Origin: Brachynemurus nebulosus
Taxonomy: Eukaryota > Arthropoda > Insecta > Neuroptera > Myrmeleontidae
Assembly (NCBI GenBank): GCA_035578155.1
Contig: JAPWDM010000046.1
Coordinates: forward strand, 1,468,912-1,532,911
Length of the DNA: 64,000 nucleotides
Direction of reading: 5' to 3'
A model generated the notes under the pieces. It had not been told where the DNA came from and ran no database searches. It saw only the letters and a list, made by a program, of their open reading frames with translations. Each line of letters opens with the position of its first letter. Positions within the stretch are counted from its first letter, which is position 1. The position numbers were made by a program, and so were the translations under genes. Below, piece after piece: positions 44,272 through 53,980 of this stretch.

Positions 44272-45743
44272 TATATATATCAAAATAGTAAAGCACGAAT
44301 AATCTTAGAAAATCAAGGAACTTATTTTGATGTCGGTAAGGGAGTAAAACAAGGAGACCCATTATCACCGATACTTTTTAATATATCGCTAGAATATATT
44401 TTTAATCAATTAGATTGGCAGAAAAATGATTTAAAAATTGACGGTAAATTTATTTATATATTTATATATTATAAATACGGTTTAAATTCACAGTATGTAA
44501 ATTTATTGGTATATATATATATCAAAATAGTAAAGCACGAATAATCTTAGAAAATCAAGGAACTTATTTTGATGTCGGTAAGGGAGTAAAACAAGGAGAC
44601 CCATTATCACCGATACTTTTTAATATATCGCTAGAATATATTTTTAATCAATTAGATTGGCAGGAAAATGATTTAAAAATTGACGGTAAATTTATTAATA
44701 ACATACGTTTTGCTGACGATATCGTACTAATATCAACATCATTAGCAGAATTAAGTAGCATGTTAAATGGTTTATATCTAGAATGTAAAAAAGCTGGTTT
44801 AAGCATTAATCATGCTAAAACTAAATTAATGACAAATTCTGGCCAAGGTGTTATTCAACTAGATAACATTAATCTAGAATGGGTGGAAGATTTTATCTAC
44901 TTAGGACAATTAGTCTCATTTAAAAACAAACAACAAAAAAAGAGATAAACCGTCGTATCACCCTAACGTGGAATAAATACTGGTCACTAAAATTCGTAAT
45001 GAAAAATGAACAACTACCTATATGTCTCAAGAAAAAGGTATATGAAAGCTGTATAGCGCCATGTCTAATGTATGGCTGTCAAACATGGTCCCTGTCTAAG
45101 AAACCGACGACAGGTGGACACAAGGGGTCAAACTAGATTGTCTATGTCTCTGTTCCACTTGTAATGAATTTATGACGTAAATCTATACTCTATTTGTGTA
45201 GATACACACTGTTTGCAGTGTATTAGTTTGGTGTTTTTTAGTAGTGTGCGTATTTACGCACACTACCGTAATACACGTATTACCAGAGAGAGCTGTTCAA
45301 CGTGTTTAACCAACAATGGTAACAATGTACAAATAATGCACTGTGGGTTCGACGACGGACACGGAGTGACTAATGCCTTAAGCTGTGACACGACTCCAAA
45401 TGACTCCGCGCCAATTACACGTTTTTAATGTTAGTTGGTTTCTAGTGTTCTATGGGTGGACAAAACGACTGACAGACTGGTACCCACGAGACATGAAAAA
45501 AAAAAGTGGTAGACAATTTATTAGATGGTCTGACGGCATTAGAAAAACAGCAGGTATACTATGGACAAGACACACTCAAAATGGGGTAGAATGGAAAAAC
45601 CTGGGAGAGGCTTATAACCAGCAGTGGATGCAGTTTCAGCAGCCAAAGGAATGTTTATTTACTTTACTTACTAAGTATCTAGTATAGAATAATAGAGTAT
45701 TTTAATAGAATTAGAATTTTTATGTAATATTATTTCTATATAC

Positions 45744-45806
<63 letters not shown>
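44272..45806 (+). mobile_element. RTE-type LINE, 3' part with tandem duplication
   Basis: It resumes the reverse transcriptase directly after the inserted element. About 230 bp (39339-39389 plus 44272-44454) is repeated at 44473-44690. GVKQGDPLSPILFN appears in both copies, followed by the catalytic RFADDIVLIS near 44706, the helical region, CIAPCLMYGCQTWSL near 45055, and the RTE C-terminal blocks RLTDWYPRDMK, GRQFIRWSDGI and EWKNLGEAYNQQWMQ (45450-45640). About 340 bp at 45108-45445 does not fit RTE and may be a further insertion. The 3' end runs into (AT)n. Confidence 0.85.
45747..45806 (+). repeat. (AT)n tail of the RTE LINE
   Basis: A pure AT run follows TGTAATATTATTTCTATATA shortly after the ORF2 stop. 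RTE elements typically end in simple repeats rather than poly(A), so I read this as the LINE tail. Confidence 0.7.
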
Positions 45807-45807
<1 letters not shown>

Positions 45808-45810
<3 letters not shown>

Positions 45811-46628
45811 TCAATACCGTATGTAGAGCGCATTCTTTGCATTTTTGAAATTCCAATCATTTTTAAGTAAGAGATGCTAGTAACGACACACTATACTGCC
45901 TACGTTTATCGCTTATGCATTAAACACTATTGGTTATCGTCGACACATATGTCTTTGACCAAACCATCAATATTATATTTTAACTTTTGTGATATTTTGT
46001 TTACATTCGTTTAAATAACGAACGCATTTCAATTTAGTTATATTCGGGAATTTTTTTATAGGAAGATGTCAATAAGAAATTGACTTTTAATCATAATAAA
46101 TGGTGACCATATTATCCGAAGAAAGATTTATATTTACTCTTATCTTACATAATTTATTTTTACATTAACTGTACCATATTTTGTCAAAATATAAGGTAAT
46201 AAAAAATTTGGAAGTTTGGATTAGAAAAATAAATGGACCGGATGCATACAACTAATTACACTGATACAAAAGGTCCAAGGTGTAATAAAAAAAATTGGGA
46301 TTTTCGGTTTTTAATACAAATGTTTTATATGCTTGTGTAATAAAAATGTTTAAAAGGGCATGTTTGGATTTATTTTTACGTAAATTTATTATTATTGCAA
46401 AGAATAATTAAGGCGGGGGTGTTTCCTTTTCTTAGCCTTTTTCTATTTTACTATTGTAGTTTCGTATTGTATTAATATTTTATAATAAACATTTGTTTGG
46501 AAAAATTAAATCCGTTTTGGTCACGGTGGCAACAATCATCAATTTATCCATTATAAATTGCGACAAAGAGATATCCATTATAAATTGCGATAAATGAGAT
46601 AAATTTATTACAAATTTTATATTGCTCT
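45808..46628. other. Region upstream of the DDE pseudogene
   Basis: AT-rich. A short direct repeat of ATCCATTATAAATTGCGA occurs at about 46548 and 46573. Any earlier exons of the DDE transposase should lie here, but I could not recognise them. Confidence 0.4.
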
Positions 46629-47669
46629 AGATACATAATTGTTCATGCCGGCAATAAAAATGGATTTATTGAAGGGGCCGGGCTTATTTTTGCCTCAAAA
46701 AAGTCAACCGGTGACTATCACCACGAAATGAATTCGGATAATTTCATAAAATGGTTACAAACCCAATTACTACCGGGTATCAAAGAAAAAAGTTTAATTA
46801 TTTTAGACAACGCGACTTACCATTCAAAATTAGTAAGTTTCTATTGACCACTTTTATTATTATTTTATTTTATTGATATGTAATTGTATTTCTATATTAC
46901 AGACAGAAAATATCCCAACTGCAGCCAATAATAAAAGTCAGCTGCAGGAATGGTTAAGAAAAAGGGGTATTTATTTTGACGAAGGCTGCTTAAAACAAGA
47001 TCTTCTACAATTAATTCAAGCGTAAGTTAATATAAATAACTTGAAATTTAAAAAATAACAAATAAAAAATACGCAATTTCAGGATAAATTTCAATTTCAG
47101 TTTATTCGACTTATCTTCAAAAGACGATAATTTAAAATTAATAAAATAAAACACTATTTTTACGGCGAATTATGTCAGAGTTCTGAACACACAAGCATTA
47201 GTACATAATATTATAATATATAATACATACATTCGAAATTATATGTACAAGTTACTTTGTTTTTTAATATTCAAATATAATTTTTTGTAATGCGTTAACA
47301 TTTTTTCTTTTTTAGAAATAAACCAAAAGAAGAATATTTGGTAGATAAAATCATTTTAGAGGCTGGACATTATGTTTTGAGGCTTCCCCGTATCATTGTC
47401 AGTTCAACGCGATTGAGCATATATGGGGGATTGCAAAAAATTATTATAATAAAAATATTGGAAGGGACGGATAGGGAAAAATTCAAGCTTTAAACATGTG
47501 GCAGGAAGCTATAACTTAAATTACACCCCAAATGTGGCAGGATTCGGTACGCCATGTCGAAGAAATTATTGAGGACTGGTGGAAAAGGGAAGTAGGTATC
47601 GATGCAGGAGACATTAATCCCTTAATTATTAACTTAGGAGCTGAATCAGAAGATGAAGATGATTTGTAA
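46629..47669 (+). pseudogene. Intron-containing Tc1/IS630-type DDE transposase
   Basis: Exon A (to 46832) has IIVHAGNKNGFIEGAGLIF and LIILDNATYHS, the second catalytic Asp block of DDE_3 nucleases. A GTAAGT donor and ACAG acceptor lead to exon B (46903-47021: TENIPTAANNKSQLQEWLRK). A second GTAAGT...TTTAG intron leads to exon C (47316 on: KIILEAGHYVLRLP, then CQFNAIEHIWGIAKN with the catalytic Glu). Exon C needs a frame change near 47386 and has stops near 47469 and 47515. It ends at TAA 47667 after an acidic tail. The first Asp exon is not seen. Introns in a mobile transposase suggest a family spread in spliced form or an old domesticated copy, now dead. Confidence 0.8.
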
Positions 47670-47970
47670 TATTATATAAGAAAAAAAACAACATATGTTT
47701 ATTACTCTGAATTAATAAAATATTTTATGTACAATAACGTTTGTTTTTTAATTTCCTCAGTACCTACACATTTTTAAAAAATAAATATAATATTGTTAAT
47801 CTTCAAAGTTGTATATTATTTAAATTTAACTTCTATTTACAATATTTTTTTTAAAAACATTTTTATTATAATTTTTTTAAATTGTCAATACTGAAAATAT
47901 AATATTAAAAACGACTGTAAACAAACTAAATTTGTGGTAGAAGAATGGAATTGTCACAACATTTGGTACC
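47670..47970. other. AT-rich 3' flank of the DDE pseudogene
   Basis: AATAAA at about 47716 could be its polyadenylation signal. Nothing else was recognised. Confidence 0.4.
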
Positions 47971-47972
47971 GA

Positions 47973-47974
<2 letters not shown>

Positions 47975-48027
<53 letters not shown>

Positions 48028-48046
48028 GTATATAGAAATAATATTA

Positions 48047-48131
<85 letters not shown>
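47975..48131. repeat. Two (AT)n runs around an inverted RTE tail fragment
   Basis: (AT)n at about 47976-48024 and 48052-48131 are separated by ATGTATATAGAAATAATATT. This is the exact complement of the RTE 3' tail just before its (AT)n at 45747. The piece is therefore a scrap of a minus-strand RTE 3' end. Confidence 0.65.
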
Positions 48132-48136
<5 letters not shown>

Positions 48137-48264
48137 TAATTGTTATTTTGTATCGTAAACAAATTATGTATTTTATTTTTTTTTCTTTTCAAAAATTATT
48201 GTAAATTCATGTATGCTGAAATTAATATAGGCTTATTATTATTTATATTATAGTATATGTAAAA

Positions 48265-48806
48265 AAATATCATAAATTTATAAATTTTTAAGTACACATA
48301 TGAAGAGGTCGTTTCAACCCCTAAAAATTAATAGATCCAAGAAATAATGTTATATTTATTACTAGAGCGCTGTGTAGTATATATAAACAAAATGTCATCA
48401 ATTGATAAATTGTTAAGTACACATATGAAGGCGTGGTTTCAACCCCTAAAAATTTGTAGATACAAAAAATAATGTTATATTTATTATTAGAGCTCTGTAT
48501 AGTATATATAAACGAAATATCATTAATTTTTAAATTTTTAAGTACACAGTTGAGGGGTGGTTTCAACGCTTAAAAATGTGTAAATTAAAAAAATAATGTT
48601 ATATTTGTTACTAGAATTTTTTAAGGTACATATAAACAAAATTTCATCGATTTTTAAATTTTTGAGTTCCAACTTTGAGGGAGTGTTTCACCCCTTAAAA
48701 ACGTTTTTTAGCAGCAACTGATATTTTTTATGTTATTAGGTAGCCACCTCTATATACTGAAAAAGTTTCAGATTTTTTTGAATTTTCGACTTCATGTCCT
48801 TTCCTT
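48265..48806 (-). repeat. Minisatellite array (GGGGTTGAAACCACCCC family)
   Basis: Four or five monomers have cores at about 48312, 48435, 48557 and 48685. The family head follows in inverted form at 48700-48800 (GCAGCAACTGATATTTTTTA, TTAGGTAGCCACCT). The order is the mirror of the 4.99 kb copy. Confidence 0.8.
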
Positions 48807-48849
48807 GTAAAATGGTTTTTAAAAAATTGTCAAATACCAATATTGTCAA

Positions 48850-48991
<142 letters not shown>

Positions 48992-49014
48992 ATATTTTAC
49001 CTTTGTAACAGTAA

Positions 49015-49298
49015 AAGTATTTTCAAAACCCGTTGTGTAGCATTTTACGCCGCATTTGCATCCGCAGGACAGTTGTGGATCTCAGATAACACAACCTGTA
49101 CTTATCTAAAATAGTTTACCTCGGTAATAGTGAAAAAATTTTCAAAATCGGTCAGTTAGTTTATTTTTGGCTTTTTGACCCTGGCGGACCTTACATAATG
49201 TAATCTATATCTATCTAAAATAGTTTAGCTCTGTAACAGTGAAAAAATTTTCAGAATTGGTTGTTTAGTTTATTTTTTGCAATTATGGGATCAGTAAT

Positions 49299-49300
<2 letters not shown>
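49015..49300. repeat. Tandem-like repeat with AGT(T)TA(C/G)CTC(G/T)GTAA
   Basis: Blocks such as TAAAATAGTTTACCTCGGTAATAGTGAAAA and TAAAATAGTTTAGCTCTGTAACAGTGAAAA recur at about 48985, 49105 and 49220, about 115 bp apart and each followed by TTTTCA(A/G)AA. It is a diverged tandem repeat lying between two (AT)n runs. Confidence 0.5.
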
Positions 49301-49302
<2 letters not shown>

Positions 49303-49378
<76 letters not shown>

Positions 49379-49510
49379 TTCAGTGAATATCATTTTCGTA
49401 TTCTAGGGACCTCAAAACATATTTCTGCCATAGTCCCGGGCTCAGAGGCTCAGATTGCGTCATAAGACCTACTGTAGTAGCCGAATTTCTAGTTTTCGAA
49501 ATTCGCAAAT
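49303..49510 (-). repeat. (AT)n-carrying dispersed repeat, copy C (inverted, partial)
   Basis: (AT)n at 49303-49373 is followed by TAGGGACCTCAAAACATATT and TGCCATAGTCCCGGGCTC, the complement of the left flank of copies A and B at 2.1 and 3.0 kb. The other flank is absent. Confidence 0.7.
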
Positions 49511-49889
49511 AGACTGAAAATAATTTTTTCTACTCCTGTTGAAGAACACACTCATTTCATATCCGTTAATTGTTGAGAAAGTTAGGCATTATTCAAAGGT
49601 GTGGGGAAATTTTCAATACTCACTACCTTTTTGACCAATGAAATCACCGTATTAACAATTATTCAATGGGCTGGCTTTTGTTTTGTGTATAATATACGTA
49701 TCAATTTTTATTTTCAAATATGTTGCGTAGTAACATCTAAGTAAACAAAGTAGCTTGTATTTTGTTTTGATCGTTTGTACATATATAAACATTTAATGAA
49801 ATTAGATTAAAAATTGTATTCTTTTGATTTAAAAATATTCAATTTTATTTAAATAAAAAAAAGTCGTAGAAGAAATATCGTATTCTACT

Positions 49890-49994
49890 CGCTTGCAATG
49901 GCTATTACTCACTCAGACGCATTACGACACTCGCCTCTCAAGCTCGGCTCGTATCGCAATTTCATCTTCGTGAGTAATAGCTATCATTACCAGC
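49890..49994. repeat. Short inverted repeat, MITE-like
   Basis: CAATGGCTATTACTCAC at about 49896 and GTGAGTAATAGCTATCATT at about 49971 are inverted partners around a GC-richer core (CACTCGCCTCTCAAGCTCGG). Small MITE-like unit. Confidence 0.55.
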
Positions 49995-50144
49995 TTGTTG
50001 AATAATATACAATTTCAACTTTATTGTTCTGTTATTTTTATAAAATTATAATTTTTAGAAGCTCAAATAAATTTAATAATTTTTTGAAAAATTAATTTAA
50101 TTTTCTATTAATTTATTGTTTATTAATTTAAAGAATAATTAAAG

Positions 50145-50872
50145 CTAATTTTTTTCAACATCTGCCTCCAAAGTAATTGGGTTGATTTTAGAACTCGATA
50201 TAAACAAATTTAAAAAATTTACTTTTTTTGCAACAGTTGCGACTATTAGTGACGTCATAATTATTAAAACGATTAATACTAAATAAACTTTTAACCGTTC
50301 TGCTGCATTTTCATCAGTAATACTAAAAGATTTAATCCTTTGAAACAAGTGCCATAATCGATTACTAGAGTTATTGTTATTATTATTTACAGAAATATTG
50401 TCAGTCACTGTCATATTTTGCCCATCATGAAAACCGTGATTAGAAACTGATACTGATGAAATTTGATTTGATACATTTTTCTGAAATGTTGTATTGTATT
50501 GAAAATTTTCTATTAAATCGTCTTTAAGCAATAACGTTAATTCTTCTGGTTGGATTATTGGTTGGATTATTTTGGTTGGATTATTTGTTGACTTTTCAGA
50601 AGGTTTCAATTTTCTCAATGATTCTAATTTAATGCCGTTAACTGAAACTGTCTTTTCTAACGAGAATTTTATATTTTTAAAAGCACGTTGTATTTTTCCC
50701 CATTTATTTGAATAATATTTCTTTGACATTTGTTTTGTTTTTACATTATTTGGTACATTCGAAAATTTGAACTTGGTCATGTCCCACATCATTTCTGAAC
50801 GATATTCCATAATAACATTAGTACAAGAGGGTAGTACATCATTTTGTTTACCGTTTTGATTAGTTCCACCAT
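50145..50872 (-). CDS. Candidate last exon of a host membrane protein
   Basis: About 242 codons run from an acceptor (TTTTATACAG, exon starting at 50872, phase 1) to a TAA at 50145. The product opens GGTNQNGKQNDVLPSC, then a basic Trp/Tyr-containing stretch (YYSNKWGKIQRAFKN), an Asn-rich linker (a run of N near residue 180) and one hydrophobic segment (LKVYLVLIVLIIMTSLIVA) about 45 residues from the end. Amino acid use looks protein-like rather than random AT-rich. No family was recognised. A single-pass membrane protein is the best inference. Upstream exons may lie at 53.5-54 kb. Confidence 0.5.
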
Positions 50873-50930
50873 CTGTATAAAATTTTAAAAAAATTAATTG
50901 CAAAATAATATCTGCATACGTAAAGTTCAC

Positions 50931-51329
50931 TAATTAAATAGTGAAAAATTAATAAATTAAAATTTGTTCATAAAAATTATCATTCTAATTTTCTAATTTC
51001 GGTCTATGTTAAATTTGGACTAGATAAAATTATACTTTATACCTATTAATTCAGAAGTTAAAATCATTTCCTAAAATATTTGAACTTTCCGCTGAAAGGC
51101 AATATGCTTTTATATTACAGTCTAATAACAAAAATACTGCTAATCACCTTTTGATTTAAATTATCATATATCCATAAATTTGTATATTTTAATTATATAA
51201 TTCTTTGAAGCTAATATATCTTTACGTGAAATTTTGACATTTGTAAATAAATAAATCCATCTTTGTTTTGTTTAAGTACTGACATTTAGAAAAGCTTAGA
51301 ACCTTTTATTAGAGCCTTATGTTACTTAC
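50931..51329. other. AT-rich stretch, nothing recognised
   Basis: Probably intron if the 50145 exon is real. No structure seen. Confidence 0.4.
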
Positions 51330-51612
51330 AAGAAAACTTCGCGAAGTCGAAAATTTAAAAAAATCTGAAACTTTGTCAGTATGTAGAGGGTGACCACCTA
51401 ATAACATAAAATATATCAGTTGCTGTTAAAAAACGTTTTTAAGGGGTGAACCACCCTCTCAAAGTTGGAACTCAAAAATTTAAAAATCGATGAAATTTTT
51501 TTATGCATAACTTAGAAAGGTCTAGTAAGAAATGTAACATTATTTTTTGCATTTATACATTTTTTAGGAGTGAAACCACCCCTTCAACTGTATAATTTAA
51601 AAATTTAAAAAT
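51330..51612 (+). repeat. Minisatellite family head with two monomers
   Basis: CGCGAAGTCGAAAATTTAAA and GACCACCTAATAACATAAAA start the unit. Cores at about 51443 (GGGGTGAACCACCCTCTC) and 51571 (AGGAGTGAAACCACCCCTTC) follow. It is a short member of the family seen at 5, 35 and 48 kb. Confidence 0.75.
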
Positions 51613-52441
51613 TGACGAATCGCTTGTAATAGGTTTTAACATTTACTCAAATAGTTCCACTAGTTGCATTAAGTATGTAATAAGTTGGTAATTACTGTAA
51701 AATACGAATTTCAGATTGTATTGGCTTAGACAGATTTAGACTAGTCTTCTCTGGGTTTTAATTTTACGTCTAAAGAAAACCTTAAAGATTTTGATTTAAG
51801 ATTATGCTGTAAGTAATATTGTTGCAACTAACTGTCCGAATGGTAAAATCGAACGGTAGAATACTCTGCTCATGTTTCAAGTGCGAAATATTATTTAGGA
51901 TATTATGCGAGATATTTATCTCGCATTTTACAACCGGTTGAAATATTACCAAAAATATTTTTAAATGATTCGATTAATGTGGTTATAAATGAAAATAGTG
52001 ATGACGGTGATTGAAATTGTCAATAGGTACTTAACAAAAAATACACAGCTCCTATAATTAGAAAATATTACTGTTATTACCTTTTATATATTCGATAAGT
52101 CAATTATTATTCAAAAAGTGCATTTTCTATTATGATTAGCTTTTGTGTAACATAAGTAGTTGGCTAAAACGATAGCCCAATATACTGCATTTTTTTGAAC
52201 GGTGTAAGTATACTAGAAATTTACCAAAAAATTAAAAAAATTTTTTATACAGTTATTTTTAAGTAGACGTATTCTTTTCTACGGTTAATGCATACTATAT
52301 ACTCAATAAATTATTTATTATTCAAAAAGCGCTTCTTCGATTTTGATGAAATTTGGTGTGTTGTAAGTACATAAAGTAAACAATATTCTGTATTTTTTTG
52401 AGGGTGTAAGTGTACTAGAACCATACTAAATTAGTTATTTT
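51613..52441. other. AT-rich stretch with a diverged direct repeat
   Basis: A block around 52075-52240 (CAATTATTATTCAAAAAGTG ... TTTTTTTGAACGGTGTAAGT) recurs diverged at about 52308-52430 (AATTATTATTCAAAAAGC...TTTTTTTGAGGGTGTAAGTG). No gene. Confidence 0.5.
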
Positions 52442-52660
52442 CGATACGTATGCGTAATGAAAGGTATTCCAGTAGGCTTAAATTGGGGCACGAGTCTAAG
52501 GGACTGACGCATACACAACGAGATCGAGTGCGCTGTATACCCTCATTCGCCTGACAGCTCGTGGAAGTAAGCGCACGAGATCTCGTTGTGTATGCGTCAG
52601 TCCCTTTAGCGAGTGCCCCAATTTCAGCCTACAGGATACTTCACTTTTCGCATCGTATCG
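52442..52660. mobile_element. 219 bp hairpin MITE, GC-rich arms
   Basis: Arms 52442-52530 and 52567-52660 pair along most of their length. AATTGGGGCACGAG and AGGGACTGACGCATACACAA match exact complements in the other arm. The loop is about 35 bp. Target duplication not resolved. Confidence 0.85.
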
Positions 52661-53489
52661 AACATAAAGTTTGATAACGACGGCTTCTAAAGTTTAATAG
52701 AGAGAAAAAAATTAATTATTTCTAAGCAATTTTAGAAAATAGTAGGGTTAGTTTTATTTTATAATAAGGTTATATAAATTTTTTTTTATTAATTTATAGA
52801 TCGTTTTGTTTTTATTATTCCATGTTTAATTTGAATATGATTATCATTGACAAATGAATATCATTATTTTCTCGCACAGTTAGCTACTTTTACGCACGGT
52901 ACTGTACTTTCGTGCACACTTACTAACATTTGTTTTACCATGATGTGAATATGCTTTTTACGCCCGCTACGTAATTTTCAAATATTTAACTTTCGAAGCG
53001 GAAGTTTTAAAAAATAAATTATAATTTATATGTACTTCGGACTATGGGAACAAATTAGCACATAATTAGCACAAAATTAATTAATAGGTGCGACATCATT
53101 TAATGATGATGAAGGGTCTAGCTTAATGTAAGCTATTATCTATGTACATTGTCTATTCTTAATATTACAGAAATAATAAGAATTAAGTATAAAATTTGAA
53201 TATGTGCTTATTACAGGAGAGTGCACCTACTGACAGGGTACAAAGTATATGGTGGGGACAATTAAATAGATTGCAGCGTGAATAGTTGAGAACACAAGCA
53301 TTAATACGGGCTCATATGTGTTTATGGTGTAATGAAAAATATTAAATAAAAATATTTACATTGATTCACTTTAATTATAAACGCAATTGCTACTAATATG
53401 TCGTTCCTTATTTATTTGTCAACAGTATTAACGTCTACCCTCCAATTCATAAATACAGAACTGAAAATATTTGATTCATTTTAACTCAC
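52661..53489. other. AT-rich stretch, nothing recognised
   Basis: No supported gene or repeat. Confidence 0.4.
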
Positions 53490-53627
53490 AAGCAATGATG
53501 TTTCATAAGGAGTTAAAGTTACTGATGCTTGTCTTATGACTCTACATTCAACTAAATAACTTATGCCAGCATTTCTTAATTCTCGAATATCCCTGACGCG
53601 CTTCATCGTCACCAGCCACTTTTTCCC
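53490..53627 (-). CDS. Candidate exon (138 bp)
   Basis: Bounded by TTGCAG and a GTGAGT donor. In phase 0 it reads 46 codons without a stop (KKWLVTMKRVRDIRELRNAG, then VECRVIRQASVTLTPYETSL). In phase 1 it reads 26 codons to a stop (VAGDDEARQGYSRIKKCWHK). Both are protein-like, so the true frame is undecided. No family recognised. Same strand as the 50145 exon. Confidence 0.35.
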
Positions 53628-53874
53628 CTGCAAAGTGCAAGATTGAAAGGAAACACTGTCTTGAAAATTATAACCATGTTAACGTCGAAAATTGTGCACA
53701 AACAGACAAACGAGAAAATTTTACGACATACGCAAGAAAAATAGAACTAAATTAATTGTGAAGAGGACAGACAAGACGGACAGATAAGAAAACTTTATGC
53801 AGAGAATTATACAAAAAATTGTAAAAAATTGTACGCAAGCATGCAAAATTTAAAAGTAATTTAAGGTAACTTAC

Positions 53875-53980
53875 AATATTGACGATAACATTTTTTTTTT
53901 TCATAAATACCACATTCACTAAAGGTAGGCATTAATTTTGCTCCGGATGCTTCCACCACTAGTCTGGAATTCTGGCTTTC
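53875..53980 (-). CDS. Candidate exon (106 bp)
   Basis: TTGTTTTAG acceptor and GTAAGT donor enclose 35 open codons plus one base (SRLVVEASGAKLMPTFSECG, then IYEKKKCYRQY). The ending phase (1) fits the start phase of the 50872 exon. It would also fit the phase 1 reading of 53490-53627, which then stops. Splicing is inference from frames and consensus sites. Confidence 0.4.
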
